From Trichinella spiralis (Eukaryota > Nematoda > Enoplea > Trichinellida > Trichinellidae), in contig CM012955.1 in assembly GCA_000181795.3 (NCBI GenBank), forward strand, positions 10,224,928-10,288,927: a stretch of 64,000 nt of DNA, given 5' to 3'. The notes beneath the pieces were generated by a model. That model saw only the letters and a list, made by a program, of their open reading frames with translations. It was not told where the DNA came from and ran no database searches. Position 1 is the first letter of the stretch. Each line of letters starts with the position of its first letter. The position numbers and the translations under genes were made by a program. Below are positions 53,901 through 64,000 of this stretch, in pieces.

Positions 53901-55673
53901 CAATCCAGCAGATTAATAATATGCAAAAAGTTATGCTAATTTTTCACTGTGTCAATTGAGGAACAAATTGAAAAGCATTATTCACAGAACAAACGAGTGG
54001 AAGTCATTCTCTATAGGACGAGTTAAAAAGAAAAAATATGGAGAAAGAAAAAGAGGAATTCCATTTTTCCCACATTCAACAGACTGATATGCAGCGCATC
54101 GACGACATTCACGCAATATCCAGAAATTTTTCAACTGCAACAACGCTCCAATTGAGTAAAAATCAATCATAATTTTGGAAAAAAATTTTCAAATTATTCA
54201 ATCTTACTTCAATCATTTCAGGGTAATATTTCCCGATAGCGTCCAAACGCAGATTATAATAAATAACAGCCGCCAATTCACCAGTTAAACATTTAGGTCA
54301 ATTTCAACTTTTACCAAATATAAGAAAGGAGTTCTCGTTCGTGAAAATTTCTTATTCACTTTTATGAATTTTACAATTGAATGTATCACTATTCTTATCA
54401 TTATTATATTTAAAAATAAACCATTTTAAACCAACTTCAACGTGAAAATAAATAAATACGTAATTTTGAAAATTTGATCGAATAACAACTTTCATTCAAC
54501 TGTTGTAATAATAAACATGAACCAACCGCAATGGAATCGCACAAATCAATGCAGACCTCAGCTGAAACAGGGTTCGTTCAAATATGCATTTTCGAAAAAT
54601 GAGAAAAGATTAGTACCCCTGCTGAAAAACTAGTCAAACAGAAGAAATCGTTGGCATACTACATGAAAGAGAAAAGCAAAACAATTAAAGCATCCGAATA
54701 AAAATAAATGAAAATTATACTCGGCCGGTTTCACAAAAGCAACAACCAAAAAATTTTTGAATATTAAGAGAAAATATATTCTTTCATTCTTGAAAAATAC
54801 CAATAAAAATAAATGAATTTGAAATCTATGCACGGGTAATTTTTGTACTCTAAATTGGAACTAATTTCTTCAACATTCAACGCTTTCGAGTTTTCAACTA
54901 CGCTTCAGCTAACTTGATCAAATCCGGCTTGGCAACATTTCTGGTAGACGCCTTGCCGCTTATTCAACTTTTCCATCAAAATTGTATCGCTTCAAAATGA
55001 CCTTACGTCAAATGGCAAATGACAACAAAGAATGCGTTGCCAATAAGCAGGGCATAGAAAGAAGAAAATCTGTTTTCAAACTATTGCATTATATAGTCGC
55101 CTTCTTGCCTATGCTTTTTGCCAACATTCATTGTAATGAAAAGTTGTTTTAAAAAGTGCTTGAAAATCAGTTATTAGTGGACACGTGGCGGTGCCAAGGT
55201 GATCGATTGGTTCGGGCCATTTCCACATACATACGCGCATGTCAATCATGATCACAAGTTGCGAATAAGAAAAAATACATTTACGCTCAAAAAATGTGTT
55301 AAACTTGGAAACGGTAAAGCCGAAAAATTAAAATAAGTAATTATGATAAAATTCATACCTGACACACCAAGCAGCTTATAAAATCGAAATTCCAAATGCA
55401 GTTGAGGTGCCTTAGAGCGCATCGGTTCCAATTTGATCGCCACATGCTCATTGTTGTATAAGTTCTTGCCTTTATGAAAAAAAAATCAAATACTTAAAAC
55501 GCTAAAAATTTATCTTTTTCTACACATATACCTAATCTGAGTTCACCAAAGTTTCCGCATCCAATTTTTTTACCAACTTTAAAATTCGGACCGACCATGA
55601 GCACGCCGCAAGATGAAGACGCGGATGAGCCATGAGCACCAGAAGAACTGGTAGCCGTCCGGGACGTGGCCAT
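50194..55673 (-). CDS. CSNK1G: Casein kinase 1 gamma
   Basis: Eight exons: 55673-55532, 55469-55359, 53758-53375, 51169-50999, 50908-50754, 50691-50521, 50441-50344 and 50251-50194; 1290 nt, 429 residues. The kinase domain starts [21 protein letters not shown] with the ATP lysine at 60 (HVAIKLEP), the catalytic loop YRDVKPENF (Asp150), DFG at 173-175 and the CK1 SINTHLGR activation-loop variant. [12 protein letters not shown] and the EFDWT end are gamma-type. A Ser-rich tail follows, and the last exon gives KCCCFKRAR (Cys412-414), the palmitoylation motif that anchors CK1 gamma to the plasma membrane, where it phosphorylates LRP6 in Wnt signalling. This supports the gamma class over alpha or delta. 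Introns 2 (1600 bp) and 3 (2205 bp) are long and empty. A TTTTTTAG acceptor-like site ends 51 bases before the ATG. Confidence 0.96.
50718..50745. repeat. (CAA)n microsatellite in CK1 gamma intron 5
   Basis: About nine CAA units, close to the donor of that intron. An (AT)n run lies in the preceding intron near 50929-50955. Confidence 0.85.
51170..53374. other. CK1 gamma intron 3, no internal gene
   Basis: About 2.2 kb of AT-rich intron with a TTTA microsatellite near 52726-52745. Short open frames on both strands match nothing I recognise. Confidence 0.7.
53759..55358. other. CK1 gamma intron 2, no internal gene
   Basis: About 1.6 kb of AT-rich intron without a supported feature. Confidence 0.7.
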
Positions 55674-55724
55674 CGTCTCCCGAAATATAACAATGGAAGA
55701 CTATACTTTTCGGATTGAAGTTAT

Positions 55725-55731
55725 CTAAAAA
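55725..55731 (-). promoter_or_regulatory. Acceptor-like site before the CK1 gamma start
   Basis: TTTTTTAG on the minus strand ends 51 bases upstream of the ATG. Candidate trans-splice acceptor. Confidence 0.45.
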
Positions 55732-58268
55732 AAGAAAAACACAAATTGCTGAAACAGCAGCTCAACCCCATTCAGCTGATCATATTGCGCAAGAACCAAA
55801 GGCAAGAAAGCGCAAAAATCGGGAACAATAATGCAAATGCACAAGAAGCTTGTACAAGTTATCCTAAGAAATGTTTGAAAACATAAATAAAAATACACAA
55901 TGCATAAATTCCACCTCAACCCAATTGCCAGTATTCGGACTAGCCGTACAAGACGAGAAATTGTGGGAAAAATTCAGCAAAGACACACGCACACACAAAA
56001 TAGCAGTTGATCACAGCGAAAAAGAAATTCAAATGTGAAATGACCAAAGCCGACTGAACAGATCCGTTAAGTGAGACAGCACTCGTTTTGACAAACGAAG
56101 AAAGTCTGATTGTCAAGCAAGTCTCACCGACATTGAACACAGCTGCCGCATCAGACGTTCACTTACAAAGCAATCGTACATCTAAGGTGTACTGTAGGTA
56201 ATCAGGTATCATTTCTGAGTACCTCACTGCCGTCCTAATTTGGTGTCGCTACAATGCCTTGGTGACACGAACGCCCCCAAATATACTGATTGAAAATTTA
56301 ATGAAATTTATTGGCCAAACAGCGCAGCTAGCGAATGCAAACCAATAAACGAAAAGGAAAACAACGCAACAATAGGATGATGAAGTCAACCTCCGTCATT
56401 TTAGCTTCATATAATATAGAATATAGAATATTATATTATATTACATTATATAATATATTATATATTATATTATACACTATATAATGATCATTTAATACCA
56501 AATGGTACAGTTGCTGTGCACTTCTACTTTTGTTACTTATTTGTTAACAGACAAAATTTTATTATAAATTTTACCCAAAACAACCAGTTTTGTGGGACAG
56601 TAAAAAATTTTTATAGCAGGTAACAATCTTACCGTATGATCACTGCCATAATAGGTTCATCAAAAGGTCAGGTGTAATTGAAAAAGTGGAATGCAGGCTA
56701 TTGAAAACTGTTGTAAAAATGGAGAAAAAATCAAACAAAAATGTAATTTACGTGTTCACCTATTATACAGACGTTAAGCTGCATCATCGGCAACAACATC
56801 ATCAAATAAATAAAATACAACAAACAAATGCAAATGCACTTGGGAACGAATTACGAGAAAAAACCACTCTTTTAATACCCCCACGTTGTTGCTGCTTTTC
56901 GCGAGAAGAAAAGTTTCACAGACAATTTTGTCTATTGAAAAAAAATCTAGTTTGTTTCTATCGTAAATAAACGATGCGTGCACAAATGGGATAATGAAAT
57001 TTATAACGTTTAACAATAAAATGTACAACCTGTGCACAACTGTGCAAAATTTTCAAAATGAAAATTTTATTTTGAACCATTCGTTTGACATTAAGATGGA
57101 AAGCGTTGAATACGGTGCTCAAGTGATTCATCTCCCAAAAAGCAACATCTAGTTGAAAGGTTAAAAGAATTACACAAGGAACAGAAATTGAATTTTATAA
57201 AAGCGAGAAGTGTGAATACTAATCAATTGAAATAAATTGGAAAAGTCATTTGATCTGCTCATAATTGATAAAGAAAACAAACATGTCAAACAGATAACTA
57301 GTGTGAGATGAGATTTTGCGTTCTTAAAAGTAATAAATAATGACTGTTAATTTTTCACTGCTGCTTTAATTTATGTTTGGCTAGATGCAAGATTGAAATC
57401 ACACGTTAAAAAAAATCATAATCTGAAACTCGAAGCAGGAGAGACGTGAACAAAGAAACATATTCTAACGTAACAATTACCACAGCGCTTTACGACGTTT
57501 TATTAAAAATAAAATAAATAATAATTATGCATACCGTCATAAAAAGTTTTAGTGAGCAAGATATTCTTCTTCTACTTTTCCAACTCTGCTTTGCAAACTA
57601 ACGAATCACCGCAAACTTTCAAATAACAATGAAAACTGATGTACAGTATTCTTTGTGACTCTCATGTTAATAAAAATCACTGCAAAAGGAAAAGAAAATA
57701 AAAAATCACTGCAGTATCAGTGATATTTGATACAAGCATACAATCATTATCATATTACAATTGAACTGCTACTAATTAATATAAAAAATTTTGTAGCAGT
57801 TTTATCTTCATAATATATATATACTTATACTTCAATGTACTTGGTAGTTGAATATTTGCAATTCAATGCATTCATTCATCCGTGATAACTACGATTAGCA
57901 AGAACAAACACTGATTCATTATCATTTTGCAGTATATTATCATAAATAACGAATTTACGAGCACGTAAAATGTTAGCATTGTACAAAGTGCATTTATCGA
58001 CCAATAGGTTCATTCTTTTCTTTCTTCAACATTGATAAGATGCATTCTTGAACAGAATATTCATTGTTGAATGAAGCGTAGTTTATTTACCGGACGTGTT
58101 TCATCATGCTTGAAAAAGAACAACAACCATCATGAACTACGTAAAAGCTAGGCGAAAAAGAAACAAGAATATGCAAATAGGAATTATGAAATCAACAACT
58201 GAACGTATGATCAATCTATTGAAATAAATGTGATGAAAAGGAAAAAAAGGAAAAATCTACAAATGTCA
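55732..58268. other. Intergenic between CK1 gamma and ADPGK
   Basis: No supported gene. Contains an almost pure A/T, highly self-complementary stretch at 56405-56485. Plus-strand frame near 56686-56970 resembles no family. Confidence 0.6.
56405..56485. repeat. Self-complementary AT tract
   Basis: About 80 bases of TATAATATA-type words on both strands, able to form hairpins. Most likely a decayed AT microsatellite. Confidence 0.7.
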
Positions 58269-60073
58269 TTAGTATAGTTTGAAAAATTGCGAATACATCA
58301 AAGCGTTGGCGTCGACCGCCTGAGCAACGCCGACTGTTTTGGCCGGATGCTTGCAAAGCAATATTGGCGTGTAGATGAAAAGCACCTCTTCGCGCATCCA
58401 GCTGGTTATTGGGTTGTGAGCGTTGAATCGGTACTTGCGGTCGGTGCTCTTATCGACCAGATGCACTTCGCTGACTCGAAGTTCCAGCGAGTCGAGATCG
58501 CCGCCAGATTTTTTCTGACCACAGGCTATTTCGGCTGCTGCCACAGCGCCAGCGGCCAACGAGGCGGCGCCGTTCGACCATTCAGTACCCCGGGTGGCGA
58601 TCATGTGGAACGTCAAACTGTGCACATAGACCCTACCGAGACGGAAGTATCGACGTTTGGAATTTTCTTCAGATTTCCTAGGACCGTATTCATGCAGCAG
58701 CCAATCCAAAATTTCCGTCGCCTTATGGGCGTGGATGGTGATCGACTTGAGCGGATACTGGTCCGCGTACGGTCCACCACCAACATGAGATATAATCATC
58801 AACTCTTGTTCAGAAAGTGCCAACGAATCCACGTAAGGTATTACCTGAAAATTGGCACAATATTAATAATCGGACAATTTTGTAGAAAAAGAAAGAACAA
58901 AAAAAGCACCTTGTGTAAAAGCATTTTCACGAATTCTTTGTTCGACATGTGGCCGAGTTCCAAATGGAAAGGTATCCGTCGTCTTGCTTGATTTAAATTA
59001 CGCTTAATGACAGTCAATTTTTCTGTCCAAAGTTCTTTCGCTTGAAATTCCAACAAATGCAGGCCAGTCAGCACTATCAGATCTGGTCGAAAGTTTGGAA
59101 TCGTGTTGAAGAACATGTCAATAATAATTGCGCTACTACTGAAAAAACAAACAAACAAACAATCGAATTAATTAATCGAATTGAAAAACAAACGCCTCTT
59201 ATATCAACCTGAAATGATCGTGAGATGTGATAAAGCGACTATAGCTGGGAGCGACGTAATCACCCCACGTCTCACCATATCGAAATTCCATGATCAAATG
59301 ATATTCGTCTCGAGCGATGACGGTCGAATTTTGCGTTGATATTCTCGGATGCAAAAGCGCTTTCAATTTTGGACCAATCGGACCGACCAGAACCACTTCG
59401 GCATGTTCGAAATCGGAAGCAATGTTGTGCGCTATCAAAGCTGCATTGCCTCCAATTGCAGCCTGAAATAGTTCCATTCACCAATTGTGCAGAAAGAACA
59501 AAAATCACAAATGCGCACAAATCACCTCGGCTGAAGACAGTTTCGTCTCGGCTACGCTGATCAGTTCGTTGAAAAGAGCCGAATTAGCTACAAATCGTTC
59601 AGTTGGAACTCCACGACTGAAGCTCAACGCGAACATCTCCTCCACTTGCTGTAAAGTTTGAATTTCGTGGTGATCAACCGCCGAACTAGGATGTACATTC
59701 AATCTGGACATCATCTGAGTACCCGAGACGATCAGATCCACATCACTGTTTATACTGAAATAGAGTAATCACTCAAATGACACGATTTGATGAAGTTCAA
59801 CACAAATAAACAACTAAATATGCCAATAATTACTTCGATTATACATTGTTCAAAATCAAAGCTAGTCCAATGAATGAAATCACCCTACCCGATGAGGATA
59901 TTCTTGAATTGGATAGAAGGCACTTGCATCATTTTTTGCCAAGATTTGATCAAAGCCTCTTCCATAAAAAAAGGCACTTTGTGATCAGGTTTCGTGTAAA
60001 CGCTGTACAAATAAGACACAAACGCAGCTGTTAAACCGGCTATTAGAAGCCGATTTGACGACGATTCAACCAT
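58269..60073 (-). CDS. ADPGK: ADP-dependent glucokinase homologue with altered GxGD motif
   Basis: Five exons: 60073-59889, 59754-59526, 59462-59209, 59138-58910 and 58844-58269; 1473 nt, 490 residues (human 497). An N-terminal hydrophobic segment (RLLIAGLTAAFVSYLYSVY) fits the ER-anchored vertebrate enzyme. Family blocks in order: INSDVDLIVSG, GGNAALIAHNIA, VVLVGPIGPKL, DEYHLIMEFRYGE, SRFITSHDHF, PDLIVLTGLHLLE, PFHLELGHMSNKE and VHSLTFHMIATRG. The normal catalytic end block TVGLGDAIS reads TVGVAQAVD, so the Asp that acts as general base in this ribokinase-like fold is Gln474 and the second Gly is Ala. The family phosphorylates glucose with ADP. Loss of this Asp suggests this copy is inactive or has another role. 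The whole frame is otherwise intact, which argues against a simple pseudogene. An ATTAG acceptor-like site ends 8 bases before the ATG. Confidence 0.92.
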
Positions 60074-60081
60074 GGAGAAGC

Positions 60082-60088
60082 CTAATTT
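60082..60088 (-). promoter_or_regulatory. Acceptor-like site just before the ADPGK start
   Basis: GAAATTAG on the minus strand leaves only eight bases before the ATG, too short for an ordinary 5' UTR. Candidate spliced-leader acceptor. Confidence 0.45.
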
Positions 60089-61305
60089 CAAAACAAAATT
60101 AAAAATAAAGCTTTGTTAAATTTCACTATAAACAACAACAATTTCACAGTAACCCTTTCAATTCAAAAAAATAAATCAAATGAACTTACTACAACTTATT
60201 TCGCACCTCGAAACCAATTTGTTCAAAAGCAGATGCTATTTCAATTCTAGTAAAACAGGTTCAAATGTAAAACTGTGTTGTCAATTTTTAACCAGTTTCA
60301 AATTTCAATGAAATATTACTGCGAAAGAAAATGCCGCATCTACCACCGCACAGACAATACTGTCAACCGATGGCTAACAATATTGCACAGTGTCATCAAT
60401 AAGCTAAAAAGAGCCAAATCGCCACTCCCATGGATACGTTCAAATTGCTGCTGTTTGTCACTGCCAAACTGGTCTCTTTACGCTAAAAGGCAATCACAAT
60501 GACAACATTAATCGTCTGTTCCATTTTAAGTCAATAAAAAAATGTTCAGAAAATACACATCTTATTACGCGTCATAAATAAGTGTTTGAAACTGGGAAAC
60601 TCTTTTTTTAGAAATAAATAGAATTTTACTAAATTTAGACGAAAAAAATTTAACTCACGTCATTTGGTAAAATACATGGAACAAAAAAAATTAAAATTCA
60701 TTAATTTAAAGAAAAAAAATCACATTTTAAATGTACAAAAGCAAATGACACAAAATTTTCATTCAGAAATAAAAAACAATATGCATCAAGTAAACATGGA
60801 ATACTGTAACTAAAATAAAATTAAGATGAAATTTGGAAATGCGACTTGAATTGATCATCCTTTGCATTCTTTTTATGGCTGTTAAATGAAGAAAGAAAAA
60901 GAATTAATATCTGTTAGTAAATGACATATGAAAAAGCTAATATTAGGTCAAGAACAACTTTTTGAATTACACTGATAATGTTTGAAACTAAAAGAATACA
61001 GCTAGCATTTACAAATTTCCCGATGTAAAATCATTTATTAATTATAAAAAATTAACAATTTCAATTGAAATTATTAGCTTTCAAAAAATTATTCATACTT
61101 GAAAATTACAATTATACCGTGTCATAACTTGATCAAAGTTGATTAATGTAGTGCAGAAGAGTATAAATTTTAATGGCTGATTTCTAAGCGGGTTTCTTTT
61201 TACGCATTAATTGGCCTTTCTCTATTAATATCTTTTAACTCACATTTCATTTATATAATAGAAGTGATTTCGTTTCCTTTGAAGTTTTTTAAATTAAAAA
61301 AAATT
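60089..61305. other. Divergent intergenic region ADPGK / DNAJC17
   Basis: AT-rich spacer of about 1.2 kb between divergent starts. No coding feature supported. Confidence 0.55.
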
Positions 61306-61312
61306 ATTTTAG
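61306..61312 (+). promoter_or_regulatory. Acceptor-like site three bases before the DNAJC17 start
   Basis: TTATTTTAG ends at 61312 and the ATG is at 61316. A transcript cannot plausibly begin this close, so a leader exon must be joined here, in cis or in trans. Confidence 0.55.
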
Positions 61313-61315
61313 AAA

Positions 61316-62649
61316 ATGTCTAAAACAGAAAAATTAGATTTTGATCCTTATGAGTTGTTGGAAGTTGATGAAGATGCTACAGAGAACGATGTTATAAAAG
61401 CTTATCGAAAGCAAGCTTTGAAATGGCATCCGGACAAAAATCCCGACTGCAAAGAGCGAGGTTTGCATTTTAGCACTTAGTTTCATAGTATTTCAATGTA
61501 TTGGATGTTGTACTTTGAAAACTTTTGCGTTTGTGTATATTGGGTGCATTGGTAAATGAATATAAAGGTTTTGTTGGGCTTCTTTTCCAAAGAATTTGAT
61601 TTTAGCGTCGGCAATGTTTTTGAAAATATCTCGATCGTTGGAAATTCTTACCGATGCTAGCGCTCGAGCTGCACTTAACCATTTGCGAAAAGCTAAACGA
61701 GAAGCTAAGAAGCGTTTTGAGCATTTGGACAGTAAGCGTCGAAAACTGCGAGAAGGTAAGTTAAGTTGTAAGAAATATTTTCCCTTATTAAAGACAACTA
61801 TTGCTACTATACAAAAGATGATTTGCAGAGTTGGAGGTACGCGAAAATGAAGTAAATTTGAAAAAAGAAGAAGAACAGCAAGCTTATAAAGATCTAGCTA
61901 CGGAGGTATTTGTGGTTTGCATTGAATAGCTTCAGTTTTTTAATGAATATTATTCTGTTTTAGATTGAACGACTGCGAAAAGCGGGTTCGAAAATTTTAC
62001 AGCAAGAACGAGAAAAAGTTGAGAAGAAAGTTCGAGAGGAGCGAAAGCCCTCAAACATTAGTCATTCTGACTTTGTTCTTAAAGTAAATGGCAACTTTTA
62101 ATATATATATATATATTTATTTATTTATTTGAAAAATTTACTCACCAATTTGTCAAATGGATGTTTCTTCATTTCGCTTCTTGCTCTACTTTACAGCCAT
62201 TTGTAAAGCACAGTTGATTTTTATTTCAGGTAAAATGGGATGATTCAGCGGGAAATGTTTCTGAAGAATCAATTCGTGAACAGTTTGAAAAAGTGACAAA
62301 TGAGAAAATGTTCCATTCAATGAACGTATTTGCATATTCAATATTTTAGTTTTGCGTAGTGGAAGATGTTATTGTTAGCAAAGGTTTGAAAAAGTTCGCC
62401 ATTTTGAGCTTTGGCAGTGAGGAAGCGATGTCGAAAGCGAAAGCAGCATGCGATGGTTCGGCGGTGCCGTTTCGATACGCGTCGGACAAATCGAAGCAAT
62501 GTGACCAAGCTACCGAAACTACTGCAGAATTCAATCCAACGAATGAATATCTCGATCGAACCACACTCAAAGGACATTTACAGTTTGAAAGTGATATATT
62601 ATCCCGAATGCGCGAAGCTGCCTTGAAACAAAATGCCTCCAAACAGTAG
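61316..62649 (+). CDS. DNAJC17: DNAJC17 homologue (J domain plus RRM)
   Basis: Six exons: 61316-61460, 61606-61755, 61829-61905, 61964-62083, 62230-62292 and 62350-62649; 855 nt, 284 residues. The J domain at about 8-85 ([26 protein letters not shown] with HPD at 38-40, [27 protein letters not shown]) stimulates Hsp70. A charged, coiled-coil middle follows ([19 protein letters not shown]). An RRM begins near 165 ([17 protein letters not shown], then [12 protein letters not shown] and KKFAILSFG). The C-terminal LSRMREAA matches the human MMRMRQAA end. DNAJC17 (yeast Cwf23-like) associates with the spliceosome. The 57-bp intron 5 keeps the RRM in frame; reading through it would stop early. Confidence 0.95.
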
Positions 62650-62936
62650 CGAGTGAACAGATTTTATGGCGCATGTTTTAGCAGTTCTAATTAATTAAAA
62701 ACTCGGCCATATGTACACAATTGTGTGTATCACTATTATTATTGCTGCTTATGCTATGCTGAATTGTGTCAAGCTTATGATGTTCAAATAATGAGTGATA
62801 AGATAAGAAAATGAATTGTGTAAATTTTTACAGCGTAGTCATCTGCTGTAATGTGGAACAACTTCTCCAAATATATGGTCTGATGGATATTAGTTCACTG
62901 TTAAAATGTTATAAAATCACACTTCCATTCAGTTGA

Positions 62937-62942
62937 AATAAA
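62937..62942 (+). terminator. Candidate DNAJC17 polyadenylation signal
   Basis: AATAAA about 290 bases after the stop codon. Confidence 0.5.
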
Positions 62943-64000
62943 AATTTTTCACATTAAATATTCTAAAATGCTACATCTTTAGTAAAATGATATCACCATG
63001 TTGAATGCTTTGTAATACGCTTAATCAATTTGACCACGGGTGTCGAACAAAATAGATTTATCATTTCTTCCCATGAGTATTTTCTTTTAATGAAAAATAC
63101 AATCTCGACTGTATAAAAAAAGTTCACCTAAAACGTGAACATTTAGACAAGTTGAACAACGGTTGTATTAGGGCATATTTTATTGCAAAATAGCACTGAC
63201 CTGTTATTTGTTTGGCAGGTTAGAAATATGCAAATGATGGTGTTATCTATGAATTTATCTATGATAAGTGATTTTCTTTCGTATCTTATAATCGTGAATT
63301 TTCTTCTTAACATAATGCGAGTTGTTTGAGCACACAGCTCATAACGTGTTCTGATATTTTATCATATTAATGCTATCATCAAAAATTACAAAAAGTAAAA
63401 GAACCCCGTGTAATAATATAACTGTACGTGTACATGATACGTTTAGATTTTATTTCAAGCTTTGCATTCAATTTTTAAACTTAAACTATTATGGGATTTT
63501 GATTTACTTTACGATAACATTAGTATATTAGAATTTTTAAAAACAGTTCTCGTAACATCATAGTATACTGTAAAATTGTACAGAAATGTAAGTACAAATT
63601 GTTTCGTGTTTGTTAAAAGTGAAAATAATACAAGTAATTGGTTTGCAACAAATAATACCGTAATTTTATTAATAAAATTAAAATTAATTTTCAACTTATG
63701 ACAATTTTATAGATACTGTACCATTTGGTCTGTAGCTCATCGATTTCATAACTATTGAGTTGTGTGTATGATAGATTTCGATTAGTTTTCTCATTAAAAT
63801 ACATCCTTATCAAAGTCAACGTAAGTTTATCAATAAATATACAAAATAGTGCAAAACGACAATGAAAAATTGTAGCAACCGCATACCCCGATTTGTGTAT
63901 TTGAAATTTAGACGCACCCGTCGATTGCAGATGAAAACATCGTCAACATCGTAAATTAGAATACATTTTCATCGTGAAATTTGTAACAACTTTGCATAAT
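62943..64000. other. Intergenic, AT-rich
   Basis: No gene, RNA or repeat array supported to the end of the window. Confidence 0.6.

Overview
The window is nuclear DNA of an AT-rich invertebrate, most likely a nematode. Genes are split by many short introns (commonly 34-75 bp, GT-AG with TTTCAG-like acceptors) and lie on both strands without operon-like spacing. One gene encodes a secreted protein built from the MIG-18-like, fibronectin-I-type modules that are typical of nematodes. Several genes have an acceptor-like site a few bases before the start ATG, as expected where spliced leaders are added in trans. The combination would fit a clade I (enoplean, Trichinella-like) worm, but that assignment is inference.

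Layout. 1-5.2 kb holds no gene but has a diverged direct repeat family. 5.2-6.5 kb (-) is the MIG-18-like secreted protein. 12.0-15.4 kb (-) is an SREK1-type splicing regulator. 17.0-20.1 kb (-) carries two tandem pi-class glutathione S-transferases. 21.2-21.8 kb (+) is a small emerin-like LEM protein. 24.5-30.7 kb (+) is NEDD4 (C2-WW3-HECT, 20 exons). 31.7-32.4 kb (-) is a weak candidate for a small secreted peptide gene. 33.6-37.8 kb (-) is a short CLASP (26 exons). 38.7-39.6 kb (+) is a dCMP deaminase homologue. 40.1-44.9 kb (-) is a KANSL1 homologue. 47.0-47.6 kb (-) is an intronless SOX gene. 50.2-55.7 kb (-) is casein kinase 1 gamma. 58.3-60.1 kb (-) is an ADP-dependent glucokinase homologue. 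61.3-62.6 kb (+) is DNAJC17.

The exon chains were built by eye from splice sites and reading phase. In all of the main genes the exon lengths add up to an exact multiple of three and end on a stop, which is a strong internal check. The genes form no obvious pathway together. Themes are RNA splicing (SREK1, DNAJC17), chromatin and nuclear envelope (KANSL1, LEM, SOX), cytoskeleton and signalling (CLASP, CK1 gamma, NEDD4) and metabolism or detoxification (GSTs, DCTD-like, ADPGK-like).

The most interesting observations are two enzyme homologues that keep their fold motifs but lack the residue expected to do the chemistry (HAE to HAA in the dCMP deaminase, GxGD to GVAQ in ADPGK), and a run of twelve consecutive small exons with phase-1 introns on both sides in CLASP, some of which look like exon duplicates. 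I found no CRISPR array, rRNA or convincing tRNA, and no intact transposon.
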